Below, in pieces: positions 25,866-34,569 of a stretch of 64,000 nt of DNA. Made by a program: the position numbers and the translations under genes. The stretch lies in contig NZ_JARUBP010000001.1 in the NCBI RefSeq assembly GCF_029626225.1, forward strand, positions 5,146,001-5,210,000, read 5' to 3'. The stretch's first letter is position 1. Every line of letters begins with the position of its first letter. The DNA is from Asanoa sp. WMMD1127 (GTDB lineage: Bacteria; Actinomycetota; Actinomycetes; Mycobacteriales; Micromonosporaceae). The notes under the pieces were generated by a model. The model did not search any database. It saw only the letters and a program-made list of their open reading frames with translations, and was not told the origin of the DNA.

Positions 25866-26930
25866 TCACCGCGGTGCCAGGGGGAGCAGCGCCCTCATCG
25901 CGGCGTTGCGCAGCCCGGCGAACCAGTTGGCATGCTGGACCCGCAACAGCCGCCGCGAGCGGCGCACCAGGCGGGCTCCGGCCGGCCGCATCGCCGCGTC
26001 GTACTGCCGCAGCGCGCGTCGAGTGTCCTGATCGGCGTCAATCAGACCGACCAGCGTTATCGCGTCCAGGATGGCCTGGCAGGCGCCCTGGCCGAGGCTC
26101 GGCGCCATCGCGTGCGCGGCGTCACCCACGAGCGCGACCGGCCCTCGGACGTAGCTGCGTAGCGTCGGAAGGTCGTACAGATCATGATGCAGGAGGTCCG
26201 CGTCGGGTGTCCGGGCGATGGCGTCGGCGAGCTCCCCAGGCCAGCGGCGCACGAGCGCGCGCAGGGCGTCGCGGTCGGGCACGTCGCGACCGGCGTGGCA
26301 GACGTACCAGTTGGTGCGTCCGCGTCCGGCCGGGGTCAGCCCGGCGAAGACGCCGCGACCCCAGATTTCGCCCCACTGGTCGGCAGATCCGGCGCACGAG
26401 CCGCGCCAGGCGGCGGCTCCCAGGCGTCGCGGCTGATGGTCGCCGGGGAACACGGCCGTCGGCACGGAGCTGTTGATGCCGTCGGCGCCGACGACGAGGC
26501 TGTGCCCGCGCATGGACGCGACATCGGCGAGCCGCACTCCGAATCTGATCGGCTCGTCGCTGCTCTGCGCGTAGGCGGCGGCGAGTGCCGTCATCAGATC
26601 CGGGCGGGACACGAGCATGACCGGTCGCCCGTACCGCTTCTCGATCTCGCGCAGCGGAAGGTGACCGACGAGATCGCCCGAGTCCGTGCGGATGGTTGCT
26701 CGCGTGTACGGCTGGCAGTCCCGCAGCCGTTCGGTCACGCCCAGGCGGCGCAGGCCGGTCCACGCGTGCGGCCAGATCCCGAGCGCGGCGCCCCGACTGT
26801 CGATTCCCTCGCCACGGTCGACGACGGTGACGTCCCAGCCGGCCTGGCGCAGCGCGATCGCGGTGGTCAGGCCGCTGACCCCGGCACCGACGACCAGGGC
26901 TGTGCGTCGCGTGGTCATTGGCGTCACCAT
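25866..26930 (-). CDS. FAD-dependent monooxygenase (PHBH/aromatic hydroxylase-like)
   Basis: 354 aa. The nucleotide fold is ALVVGAGVSGLTTAIALRQAG (near residues 10-30), followed by the DG motif LVVGADGINS and the GD motif VALVGDAAHAMAPSLGQGAC. This trio defines class A flavoprotein monooxygenases that hydroxylate aromatic or polyketide substrates or cause drug resistance. The start is MVTPMTTRR; a second ATG four codons in is possible. It lies 50 nt upstream of the kinase gene on the same strand, so it may be cotranscribed with the two-component pair. Confidence 0.9.
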   Translation of the reverse strand: MVTPMTTRRTALVVGAGVSGLTTAIALRQAGWDVTVVDRGEGIDSRGAALGIWPHAWTGLRRLGVTERLRDCQPYTRATIRTDSGDLVGHLPLREIEKRYGRPVMLVSRPDLMTALAAAYAQSSDEPIRFGVRLADVASMRGHSLVVGADGINSSVPTAVFPGDHQPRRLGAAAWRGSCAGSADQWGEIWGRGVFAGLTPAGRGRTNWYVCHAGRDVPDRDALRALVRRWPGELADAIARTPDADLLHHDLYDLPTLRSYVRGPVALVGDAAHAMAPSLGQGACQAILDAITLVGLIDADQDTRRALRQYDAAMRPAGARLVRRSRRLLRVQHANWFAGLRNAAMRALLPLAPR

Positions 26931-27097
26931 CCTGTCCGTCCGACGGGTCGTCTGGTCGAACGGTACGGCGGGCGGAAGCTCTCCGCGTACGCCGGAGAGC
27001 GTCGGCGGAGTCGCGGGCGAGCGACGCGCTCCTGAGCGACGTGGATGACGCTTCCGGACGGATGGCCGGCGCTGTGCGCGCTCCTAGCGTCGGACGC

Positions 27098-27580
27098 ATG
27101 AACTCGAACGATCATCCTCGCGCTCCGCGACGCTACCGCCTGGGCCTGCCGCTCTGGCAGGTCGCGGCCCTGGCCGCGCTGGCGATGCCGCGGGTCTTCG
27201 TCCACGACCTCGGTGTGTCGGTCTCCGGGCCGGTGCAGGCGCTGCTGGTCTTCGTGCCGCCGGCGATCTGGGTGGCCGTTGCGGTGTTACGCCAGATCTC
27301 GGCGCCGGTCGTGACGCTGTTGTCGATCGGCGGCCTCTACGGTGTCGGGCTCGCGGTGGTCCACAACATCTACTGGTCCAGCGTCTTCGAATCACGGCCT
27401 CCGGAGCTGGGCGGCAACCTGGCGGGGCAGTTGGCGCCCGGCACGGAAGAGCTGATCTTCCGGATCGCCACCGGGGCCAGCAGCCTGCTCACCGGACTGG
27501 TCGTCGGCCTGATCACCGGACTGGTCGCCTCGGTCATCCTCAGGAAGATTCGCTGGCGACGTCCGCCTCACCAGGCGTGA
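27098..27580 (+). CDS. Small integral membrane protein
   Basis: 160 aa with about four hydrophobic segments: WQVAALAALAMPRV, ALLVFVPPAIWVAVAV, VTLLSIGGLYGVGLAVV and GLVVGLITGLVASVIL. A soluble loop (SSVFESRPPELGGNLAGQLA) lies before the last helix. I take ATG at 27098. The frame is open back to 26918 but that region overlaps the FAD monooxygenase start. It is divergent from the monooxygenase gene. I do not recognise the family. Confidence 0.72.
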   Translation: MNSNDHPRAPRRYRLGLPLWQVAALAALAMPRVFVHDLGVSVSGPVQALLVFVPPAIWVAVAVLRQISAPVVTLLSIGGLYGVGLAVVHNIYWSSVFESRPPELGGNLAGQLAPGTEELIFRIATGASSLLTGLVVGLITGLVASVILRKIRWRRPPHQA

Positions 27581-27581
27581 C

Positions 27582-27998
27582 CTAAGCATCCGGTCCCGTC
27601 GCGAGCTGCTCGCGGAGGATGTCCGCATGGCCGCAGTGCCGGGCCAGCTCGCGGATCATGTGGACGTAGACGTAGCGCAACGACACCCTCCCCAGCCGGG
27701 GATGAGGCACGGTGTGGTCGAGGTCGATGCTCGCGGCCAGGCGCCTCGACCGCTCGCAGACGTCTTCGTAATCCGCCACGACCTCCGCCATCGTCTCGGT
27801 CGGCCCGACCCTCCAACTGCCGAGCCCGAGAACGGTCGTCAGCGACGGTACGAGACGGCGCCGCGCCTCCTCCTCCGACAGTCCCCGCAGCGCGTCCGTG
27901 AGCTCTTCCCGGTAGGCGTCGAGGAAAGCCTCCGGCACCGCGCGCTCCGGCGCTGTGCTGCACCGTTCCTCGCTGTCGAGCGGTCGCTGGGCCGTCAC
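27582..27998 (-). CDS. DinB/DUF664-like protein, apparently missing its middle
   Basis: 138 aa. The C-terminal half matches DUF664/DinB-like proteins: SLRYVYVHMIRELARHCGHA gives the usual metal-site histidines (HM and RHxGHAD). The N-terminal half shows LRGLSEEEARRRLVP and SLTTVLGL. In the family, about 40-50 residues normally separate VLGL from the next block, and they include the first metal histidine. Here GSWRVGPTETMAEV follows at once. I infer an internal in-frame deletion, so the protein may be inactive. GTG at 27998 overlaps the stop of the 61-aa gene. Confidence 0.65.
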   Translation of the reverse strand: MTAQRPLDSEERCSTAPERAVPEAFLDAYREELTDALRGLSEEEARRRLVPSLTTVLGLGSWRVGPTETMAEVVADYEDVCERSRRLAASIDLDHTVPHPRLGRVSLRYVYVHMIRELARHCGHADILREQLATGPDA

Positions 27999-28180
27999 GG
28001 CGCGGACCCCGGCCGCAGCCGTTCGCCGTACTCGCGGGCGACGGGCCGGATGAGGTCGCGGCTGCTGTGCTGGAATTCGCCGAGTGGATTCCTGCCGTCC
28101 GGCTCGAGCAGGCTCGTCTCGCCAGCTGGAGCGGCTCGTCGCCGGCCGCCGTCTGGACAGCGCCCAATTCTGCATCGCAT
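27995..28180 (-). CDS. Small arginine-rich protein coupled to the DinB-like gene
   Basis: 61 aa, starting MRCRIGRCPDGG. ATG at 28180 follows GAGGAG at good spacing and the stop overlaps the next start by 4 nt (GTGA), which is why I accept it. Two cysteines lie within the first eight residues. No membrane segment. Unknown function. It could instead be a leader-type reading frame for the DinB-like gene. Confidence 0.5.
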   Translation of the reverse strand: MRCRIGRCPDGGRRRAAPAGETSLLEPDGRNPLGEFQHSSRDLIRPVAREYGERLRPGSAP

Positions 28181-28527
28181 GACGGTCTCCTCGCGGCGGG
28201 TGTGTAGGGGACGCCACACCGGGCAACGGGGGGAGACCCGATGTGGCGTCCGTATGACGCCTGGCCTTGCACGGCCAGGACGCCAAGCCGTCGTACACCC
28301 CGAGCGGGCACGCGAACGCGCATCACCCGCGGAGCCGGTGTTTCGTTGCGTTCGCCAATCTAACGGCGGTCGGCGCGCCTCGCCGTCGCCTGGAAGCGAC
28401 AGTCGCGGCCGCGATTACGTCCACGAGCGACGCTTCGCCCTGCCGGCTTTCGAGCGGGAACTCGCGGCCGCATGCGAACGACCGACTCAGGGGCGTGTCC
28501 CTACGCCTCCCGATCGAGAAGGCCAGG
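28181..28527. other. Divergent intergenic region (347 bp)
   Basis: Space between the minus-strand DinB-like pair and the plus-strand DsbA-VKOR pair. It holds the perfect inverted repeat at 28209-28251 described separately. I see no gene with a credible ribosome site. The open frames that cross it are arginine-rich shadows. Confidence 0.6.
28209..28251. repeat. Perfect 10-bp inverted repeat
   Basis: GGACGCCACA (28209-28218) and TGTGGCGTCC (28242-28251) flank a 23-nt G-rich loop. It lies 29 nt upstream of the 61-aa gene start on the minus strand and 277 nt upstream of the DsbA start. It could be an operator or an RNA hairpin in the minus-strand leader. Confidence 0.55.
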
Positions 28528-29265
28528 ATGTCGAAGAAGAACGCCAGTCCACGTGGTGTCAACGGGGCCAGGTCGCCGCGGGTGAGGCACGCCAACAGAT
28601 CCACGACCGGTTTGCGGGGCATGAGCACGAACGCCAAATTGACGGTTTCCTTGCTGGCCGCCGTGCTGGTCGGCCTCGTCAGCCTGTTCGTCTACGTCGA
28701 GCGCACCGGCGACGAGACCCTCAGCGGAGCCGAATTGGTCACCGCCGAGAATCACCGCCTGTCCAACGCCGACGACGGCAAGGTGACTCTCGTCGAGTTC
28801 CTCGACTTCGAGTGTCCCTCCTGCCGTCAGGTGTTCCCCTTGGCCGAGCGATTGCGCGCGGAGTACGACGGGCGGATCACCTATGTGGTGCGGCATTTCC
28901 CGCTGCCGTCGCACCGCAACGCGGAGAACGCGGCCAGGGCGGCCGAGGCGGCGGCGCTGCAGGGCAGGTTCGAACCGATGTACCTCAAGCTCTTCGAGAA
29001 TCAGCAGGCGTGGGGCGACGCGCAGGACGACCGGTCCGAGACCTTCGTCGACTACGCACGACAGATCGGCCTCGACGTCGACCGGTTCAGGTCCGACCTC
29101 GCGGGCACGGAGGTGGAACGGCGCATGCGCACCGACGTGGCCGCGGCGGAGGCGGCCGGCGTGACCGGCACGCCGACGTTCTTCCTCAATGGAGAGCGGC
29201 TGTCCACCCCCACGTCCTACCAGGCCTTCAAGGACCTCATCGACCAGGCGCTGGCCGCCCGGTGA
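28528..29265 (+). CDS. DsbA-like thioredoxin-fold disulfide oxidoreductase
   Basis: 245 aa. A basic N-terminal tail is followed by one membrane anchor (LTVSLLAAVLVGLVSLFVYV, residues about 37-56), then a thioredoxin fold with the redox motif Cys96-Pro-Ser-Cys99 (FECPSCRQVF). The cis-proline loop is VTGTPTFFLNG. It should introduce disulfides into exported proteins. ATG at 28528 has an AAGG-rich site. A shorter start at ATG 28621 (MSTNAKLTV) is also possible and would leave the anchor intact. Its TGA overlaps the next start (GTGA), pairing it with the VKOR protein that reoxidises it. Confidence 0.92.
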   Translation: MSKKNASPRGVNGARSPRVRHANRSTTGLRGMSTNAKLTVSLLAAVLVGLVSLFVYVERTGDETLSGAELVTAENHRLSNADDGKVTLVEFLDFECPSCRQVFPLAERLRAEYDGRITYVVRHFPLPSHRNAENAARAAEAAALQGRFEPMYLKLFENQQAWGDAQDDRSETFVDYARQIGLDVDRFRSDLAGTEVERRMRTDVAAAEAAGVTGTPTFFLNGERLSTPTSYQAFKDLIDQALAAR

Positions 29266-29840
29266 CGGTCGGCTGGGTGCTGACCGTCGGCGGGGCGTGC
29301 GGGGTTGTCGCGTCGGCGGTCCTGGTCGTCGAGAAGATGCGTCTGCTCGCCGATCCCACCTACCGGCCGAGTTGCAGCATCAACCCGATCCTGTCCTGTG
29401 AATCGGTGATGACGACCCCGCAGGCGGAGATCTTCGGTTTTCCCAACCCGGTGCTCGGCCTGGTGGCTTTCCCGGTGGTGGCCGCACTGGGTGCCGCGGT
29501 GCTGACAGGGATTCAGCTCAACCGCCTTTTCTGGCTTGGCCTGCAGGCCGGCGGCCTGGGCGGAGTCGCGTTCGTCCATTGGCTGATCGTCCAGAGCCTC
29601 TACCGCATCGGGGCACTGTGCCCGTACTGCATGGTCGTCTGGGTCGCGACCATCGCGATCTTCTGGTCCGTCACCGTGCACAACCTGCGCACCGGTCAGC
29701 TGCGGCCACCGCGCTCGCTCGCGCCCGTCGCGCGGCTCGCGCTGGCCGGTCACACGTTCGTCCTTCTCCTGTGGTACCTGACGATCGTCGTGTTGATCGG
29801 CGTCCGATTCTGGAGCTTCTGGCGGACCCTGCTCGACTGA
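29262..29840 (+). CDS. Vitamin K epoxide reductase (VKOR) family protein
   Basis: 192 aa membrane quinone reductase that reoxidises DsbA-like proteins. The loop cysteines are in PSCSINPILSCESVM and the active pair is CPYC (GALCPYCMVVW), embedded in four or five hydrophobic spans. GTG at 29262 overlaps the DsbA stop. The long open frame upstream to 27627 is a shadow. The DsbA-VKOR couple is the standard actinobacterial disulfide system. Confidence 0.94.
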   Translation: MTVGWVLTVGGACGVVASAVLVVEKMRLLADPTYRPSCSINPILSCESVMTTPQAEIFGFPNPVLGLVAFPVVAALGAAVLTGIQLNRLFWLGLQAGGLGGVAFVHWLIVQSLYRIGALCPYCMVVWVATIAIFWSVTVHNLRTGQLRPPRSLAPVARLALAGHTFVLLLWYLTIVVLIGVRFWSFWRTLLD

Positions 29841-29845
29841 GCGCG

Positions 29846-30646
29846 TCAGCCGGCGAACAGGTCGTGGAGAGCCGCCAGTGCGTTCTCCGCGTACGCCTGG
29901 CGGCCTGGCCCCATGCCGTAGGCCAGGTCTTCGAGCGCCTGGCAGCGCGCGAAGAACACGGCTCGCGGATCCGGCTGGATCGTCCGCATCCCGAAGTCGC
30001 GCAGGAGCCGGCCGGTGTCCGACGCCGGGTCCGCCATCGCCGCGTCGGCCCAGTCGATGATGCCGGTGACCCGGCCGGTGCGGGTGTCGACCAGGATGTG
30101 CTCGGCGCCGAGATCGTTGTGGCAGAAGACGAGCTGGTCGGACGGAGCCGGCCCCGCATCGTCGGCGAGGAAGCGCTCGACCGCCGGCCTCAGCCGCACC
30201 GGCACGCGGTCCGCGGCGACGCGGTAGGAGGCGCGGGCGTCGGCCAGCCACTCGGCGGCCGACGCCACGTCGGTGCGACCGACCCGGATCGGCGCGATGT
30301 CGCGGCGGAGTCGGTCCAACGTGGACACCACGTCGCCCACCGCGCGCCTGTCGCGTGGCAGTTCCGACAGGATGGATCCGGGCAGCTTGCGGTAGACGGT
30401 CAGCCCAGCGTGCGCGACCACCACCAGCGGCTCGGGCACCGGCGTGTCCGTGGCCGCGCGCACGGTAGCCAGCACGTCGACCTCATAGCGGGTATCTTGC
30501 TCGTCCGGCTGTCGCGCGACGCGGGCGACCAGGTCGCCGTTCACCTCGTAGGTTCGGTTCGTCACGCCACCGCCCAGCGGCGTGACGGTCCGGACGGAGA
30601 AGTATTCGCGCAGTGTTTCCCGCAACTGATCGACCTCGGCACTCAT
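29846..30646 (-). CDS. Aminoglycoside/macrolide phosphotransferase-like kinase
   Basis: 266 aa of the APH/ChoK fold. A glycine loop is GGGVTNRTYEV, the catalytic loop is FCHNDLGAEHILVD (HxDxxxxN-like) and the metal site is VTGIIDWADAAMADP. APH-like enzymes phosphorylate antibiotics or small alcohols, and similar ones occur in housekeeping roles, so resistance cannot be assumed. I start at ATG 30646 (MSAEVDQLRETLREYF). The open frame continues to 30841 but that portion is not family-like. Confidence 0.85.
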   Translation of the reverse strand: MSAEVDQLRETLREYFSVRTVTPLGGGVTNRTYEVNGDLVARVARQPDEQDTRYEVDVLATVRAATDTPVPEPLVVVAHAGLTVYRKLPGSILSELPRDRRAVGDVVSTLDRLRRDIAPIRVGRTDVASAAEWLADARASYRVAADRVPVRLRPAVERFLADDAGPAPSDQLVFCHNDLGAEHILVDTRTGRVTGIIDWADAAMADPASDTGRLLRDFGMRTIQPDPRAVFFARCQALEDLAYGMGPGRQAYAENALAALHDLFAG

Positions 30647-30696
30647 GTGGATCGACGGTAGCCGCCCGGTCCGACCGGGCCATTCGTCCCGGAGCG

Positions 30697-31695
30697 TCAT
30701 CGCGGTCGCCCAGCAGCGCGCGGCACGGTGGCCTGTCGGCCGGGAACGGGGGCGCGGAAACGAGCCCGGTACGCGGTCGGCGTGACGCCGGCGACGCGCA
30801 CGAAGGCCCGGCGCATCGTGTCGGTCGATCCGAAGCCGCATGCGCCCGCGACGGCGGCGAGGCCGCCGTTGCCGCGCTCGAGCCGCCGCTGGGCGGCGTG
30901 GACGCGGAGCTGCTCGATCTGCCGAACAGGGCTGACGCCGAGGTCACGCTGGAACAGCCGGGTGAGATGCCGTTCGCTGACCGCCACCCGGGCAGCCATG
31001 GCGGCGAGGCTGTGGTCACCGGCGGGGTCGGCCGCCGCCGCTTTCAGCACCTGGCGGACCACCGGGTCCCGCGGCTCGGGCCCACTGGGCAGGTCGAACT
31101 GAGCCTGCCCGCCCGGTCGTTGGAGGAAGACGACGAGGTGCTTGGCGACGGTTCGGGCCCGCTCGACGCCCATGTCCTCAGCGACGAGGGCGAGCGCGAG
31201 ATCAATGCCGGCCGTGACACCGGCGGAGGTGAAAACCGGCCCGTCGCGGACGCAGATGGCATCGGGCTGCACTGTGACGTCCGGGTACCGAGCCAGGGCG
31301 GAGCAGGCCCGCCAGTGGGTCGTAGCGCGCCGGCCGGCCAGGAGTCCGGCTTCGGCCAGCACCAGCGCACCCGTGCAGACCGAAGCGACGCGTCGTGCCT
31401 GAGCGGCGAGGCGGCGTACGTGTTCAGTCACATCGTCCGGTGGGCGGTGACCCTTCCTGGTCGGAAAGCCCGCGACGAGGACCGTGTCGACCGGCGATCG
31501 CAGCTGCGACAGCGCCAGGTCGACACCCATCGGCACGCCGACGTCCGTGCGGACGGGGCGACCGTGGGGTGAGGCGAGCCGCACCCGGTAGCCGGCCGCG
31601 CCGTTGAGCACCTGCAGTGGTCCGGCGATGTCCATGAGGACCGCGCCGTCGTAGAGGACCAGGACCACCTCTCGCCGATCTTTCGTCACAATCAT
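30697..31695 (-). CDS. GlxA family regulator (DJ-1 domain plus AraC helix-turn-helix)
   Basis: 332 aa. The N-terminal DJ-1/PfpI-like domain includes VVLVLYDGAVLMDIAGPLQVL and the nucleophile-elbow SVCTGALVLAEAG. The C-terminal AraC domain includes LAAMAARVAVSERHLTRLFQ and FGSTDTMRRAFVRVAGVTP. Such proteins usually sense a metabolite and activate neighbouring genes. It is divergent from the DJ-1-led importer and copper operon at 31818, which it may control. That is inference from position and from the two genes sharing a DJ-1 domain. Confidence 0.92.
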   Translation of the reverse strand: MIVTKDRREVVLVLYDGAVLMDIAGPLQVLNGAAGYRVRLASPHGRPVRTDVGVPMGVDLALSQLRSPVDTVLVAGFPTRKGHRPPDDVTEHVRRLAAQARRVASVCTGALVLAEAGLLAGRRATTHWRACSALARYPDVTVQPDAICVRDGPVFTSAGVTAGIDLALALVAEDMGVERARTVAKHLVVFLQRPGGQAQFDLPSGPEPRDPVVRQVLKAAAADPAGDHSLAAMAARVAVSERHLTRLFQRDLGVSPVRQIEQLRVHAAQRRLERGNGGLAAVAGACGFGSTDTMRRAFVRVAGVTPTAYRARFRAPVPGRQATVPRAAGRPR

Positions 31696-31817
31696 CCAGT
31701 CGCGCTGACCGTCGGCCCGGTTCCCCGAACCGCCTGATCCGGACCAGCCGGCCGCACATCCGGACCAGGACCGGCCTGCACGGAACCGGTCGGGCCGTCG
31801 GGGCCGACCAACGGACC

Positions 31818-32510
31818 ATGAACCACTCGATCAACCGCCCTGCGCGTAGCGGATCTGGGCCCGTCGTCGCGCTTCTGCTCTTCGACGGGCTCACCGCGAT
31901 TGACGCCGTCGGACCGTACGAGGTGCTCAGCCGGGTTCCTGGAGCCTCGGTCGTCACCGTGGGCAAACGGACCGGCCTGGTCCGGACCGACAGCGGCATG
32001 CTCGAACTCGGTGTGGGCCACACCCTGGAGCAGGTCTCCCACGCCGACGTGCTGGTCGTGCCCGGTGGAGACGTGCGCGAGCTGCGGGCCGACGACCAGG
32101 TTCTCGAATGGGTCCGACGGATACATCGGCGCTCCACGTGGACGGCGTCCGTCTGCACCGGTTCGCTCGTGCTCGGCGCCGCCGGCCTGCTGCGCGGGTT
32201 GCCGGCGACCACGTACTGGGCCATGCGGGCCGAGCTCGCCGGGTTCGGTGCCCGCTACGTCCAGGACCGGTTCGTCGAAGCCGATCGGATCATCACGTCC
32301 GCGGGCATGTCGGCCGGCATCGACATGGCCCTGCACCTGGCCGCCAAGCTGACCGATGACCGGGTGGGGCAGGCGCTGCAGCTCCTGGTCGAGTACGACC
32401 CCGCGCCGCCGTTCGACACCGGAAGTCCGGAGAAGGCGGGAGCGGATCTGCAACGCCTGGCGCTGGACCTGTTGGGGCTGCCCGATGCCGCACGGACGGG
32501 GACCCGATGA
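31818..32510 (+). CDS. DJ-1/PfpI family protein (isonitrile hydratase-like)
   Basis: 230 aa, one DJ-1 domain: VVALLLFDGLTAIDAVGPYEVL, VLVVPGGDVRE and the nucleophile cysteine in SVCTGSLVLGAAGLL. Members include isonitrile hydratases and stress-response hydrolases. No helix-turn-helix is present, unlike the divergent neighbour. The stop overlaps the start of the binding protein (ATGA), so it leads the importer operon and may modify or release the imported ligand. Function is not determined. Confidence 0.87.
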   Translation: MNHSINRPARSGSGPVVALLLFDGLTAIDAVGPYEVLSRVPGASVVTVGKRTGLVRTDSGMLELGVGHTLEQVSHADVLVVPGGDVRELRADDQVLEWVRRIHRRSTWTASVCTGSLVLGAAGLLRGLPATTYWAMRAELAGFGARYVQDRFVEADRIITSAGMSAGIDMALHLAAKLTDDRVGQALQLLVEYDPAPPFDTGSPEKAGADLQRLALDLLGLPDAARTGTR

Positions 32511-33505
32511 TGCTCCGCAGGCGCGCGTTGCTCCTCCTGGCCGTGACAGTGCTGACGAGCGGCTGCGGGTCCGGCGCGCCCGCTGCCACCGACCGGGCGG
32601 CTGCGGCGGTGGCCGTGACCGACTGCGAGGGCGAGGATGTCAATGTTCCCCGTGCGCCGCGCCGTGTCGTGACCTTGGACGGGTACGCCGCTCAGGTGCT
32701 GGTCCGGCTCGGCCTCGCGGATCGGATCGTCGGCACCGGGGCGCCGGCTCCGTTCACCGCCGAGAACGGGGCGTTTCGCCAGGAGCTCATGGGTATCCCG
32801 GTGCTGTCCCGGACCCTGGCTCCGACCGAGATGGTCGCGGCCCAGAACCCGGACCTGGTGTTGACCGGGTTCGCGGACTTCGGTCTGGCCCCGGGCAGTC
32901 CCAAGGCGGCCGACCTGCGGAGCATCGGAGTCCCCGGCCTGGCCGCCTGCCTGCCCGACGGTCCGGCTGGGCCGTCGGTGACCGACCTGTCGCCCACCTA
33001 CGACTTCGTGCTCAAGTTGGGCCAGGTCTTCGACGTGCCGGACCGAGCCGAACGCCTGGTCGCCGAACTGCGTGAGCGCGAGCAGGCGGTGCGGAAGCGG
33101 GCCGGTCCGGACCGCCCGCGGGTCCTCATCCTCCAGGACAATCCGGTCGCGGGGCGGCCGATCAAGACCTCCGGAACGGGCACCATCGCACACGCCCTCA
33201 TCCTGCTGGCCGGCGGGGAGAACGTCTTCAGCGACGTGACGTCGATGCACGCCGACGTATCGCCTGAGGAAGTGCTCAACCGGGATCCGCAGGTCCTCTG
33301 GGTCATCACCGACTACCCGTTCACCACCAGCACCGGCGACGAGCTCGTCCGGCTCGTGAAGTCCAACCCGCTGCTGGCGTCGACCACCGCCGGTCGGCAG
33401 GGGCGTGTGTTCGCCACGTCGCAGTACCTCGTCGCCTTTCCCACGCCGTTGAACGTCGACGCGCTGGAGCGGCTGGGGGCACACCTGGGAACGACCGGAT
33501 GGTGA
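32507..33505 (+). CDS. Periplasmic-binding lipoprotein of a BtuF/FepB-type importer
   Basis: 332 aa. The lipoprotein signal ends at Cys20 (LLAVTVLTSGC). The mature part has the FepB/BtuF two-lobe layout: RRVVTLDGYAAQVLVRLGL, LAPTEMVAAQNPDLVL and VLWVITDYPF. Ligands of this family are ferric siderophores, haem, cobalamin or other metal chelates. The operon also encodes copper proteins, so a metal complex is likely. ATG at 32507 overlaps the preceding gene, and its stop overlaps the permease start. Confidence 0.9.
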   Translation: MMLRRRALLLLAVTVLTSGCGSGAPAATDRAAAAVAVTDCEGEDVNVPRAPRRVVTLDGYAAQVLVRLGLADRIVGTGAPAPFTAENGAFRQELMGIPVLSRTLAPTEMVAAQNPDLVLTGFADFGLAPGSPKAADLRSIGVPGLAACLPDGPAGPSVTDLSPTYDFVLKLGQVFDVPDRAERLVAELREREQAVRKRAGPDRPRVLILQDNPVAGRPIKTSGTGTIAHALILLAGGENVFSDVTSMHADVSPEEVLNRDPQVLWVITDYPFTTSTGDELVRLVKSNPLLASTTAGRQGRVFATSQYLVAFPTPLNVDALERLGAHLGTTGW

Positions 33506-34569
33506 CAGTCGCACCACGGGCGCCTGATCGAATCCGTCGGCCGGCACTCGGATATCCGGCGATCGTCACGGCGCTCGCCGGGGCGCTCGCTGTCTCGGTG
33601 GTCATCGCCACCGGCATCGGGCCGGTCGCCGTCCCGGCCGACGAGGTGGCGCGGATCCTGCTCCACCACCTCACGGGCGTGGGAGAGAACCACCCGACCG
33701 CGGACGTGATCGTCTGGCGGATCCGCTTCCCGCGAGTGCTGCTCGGCGCGGTGGTCGGCGCCGGCCTGGCGCTGGCGGGTGCCGTCGTCCAGGGCGTCGT
33801 ACGCAACCCGGTCGCGGATCCGTACCTGCTCGGCCTGTCGCACGGGGCCTCGCTGGGCGCCGTCGTCGTGCTGACCTCCGGGGCCGCCGCCCTCGGGGCC
33901 CTCAGCGTGCCGGTGGCTGCCTTCGTCGGCGCCGCGGTGGCCATGGTCGCCGTGCTCGCGATGGCCCGGCACGGCGGCCGGCTGCTGCCGCTGCGGCTGG
34001 TGCTGGTCGGCGTCGCCTTCGGACACCTCTTCGCGGGAGCGACCTCCTTCGTGCTGGCCCGCGCGGAGAGCTCGGCCGCCCAGCAGCAGATCATCTTCTG
34101 GCTGCTCGGTGGTCTTTCCGGCGCGCAGTGGGCCAGCCTGCCGGTGCCGGCGGCCGTGGTCGTGGGCGGGGGCGCGCTGCTGTTCCTGCGCGGCCGTCGG
34201 CTCAACGCGCTCGTGCTGGGGGAAGAGGCCAGCGCCGCTCTCGGCGTCCACGCCAGCCGGCTCCGCCGCCAGCTCCTGGTGCTCACGACGCTGCTGACAG
34301 GCACGGTTGTGGCGGTGTCCGGCGGCATCGGTTTCGTCGGCCTGATCGTGCCGCATCTGGCCCGCATGGTGGTCGGCGCGGACCACCGTCGAATGCTGCC
34401 GGTCACCGCCCTGCTGGGGGCTTCCTTTCTCCTGTGGGCGGACGTCGCCGCTCGAATGGTGATCTCGCCGACCGAGCTGCCGATCGGCATCCTGACCGCC
34501 TTTCTCGGGGTGCCGTTCTTCCTGCTCGTCATGCGCGCTCGAGGCCTGGCCGGACAGGAGAACGGATGA
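33499..34569 (+). CDS. FecCD-family ABC transporter permease
   Basis: 356 aa, mostly hydrophobic, about ten spans. FecCD marks include IRFPRVLLGAVVGAGLALAG, GVVRNPVADPYLLGLSHGAS and GGIGFVGLIVPHLARMVVG. It is the channel of the metal-chelate importer. ATG at 33499 overlaps the binding-protein gene by 7 nt, and the stop overlaps the ATPase start (ATGA). Confidence 0.94.
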   Translation: MVTVAPRAPDRIRRPALGYPAIVTALAGALAVSVVIATGIGPVAVPADEVARILLHHLTGVGENHPTADVIVWRIRFPRVLLGAVVGAGLALAGAVVQGVVRNPVADPYLLGLSHGASLGAVVVLTSGAAALGALSVPVAAFVGAAVAMVAVLAMARHGGRLLPLRLVLVGVAFGHLFAGATSFVLARAESSAAQQQIIFWLLGGLSGAQWASLPVPAAVVVGGGALLFLRGRRLNALVLGEEASAALGVHASRLRRQLLVLTTLLTGTVVAVSGGIGFVGLIVPHLARMVVGADHRRMLPVTALLGASFLLWADVAARMVISPTELPIGILTAFLGVPFFLLVMRARGLAGQENG

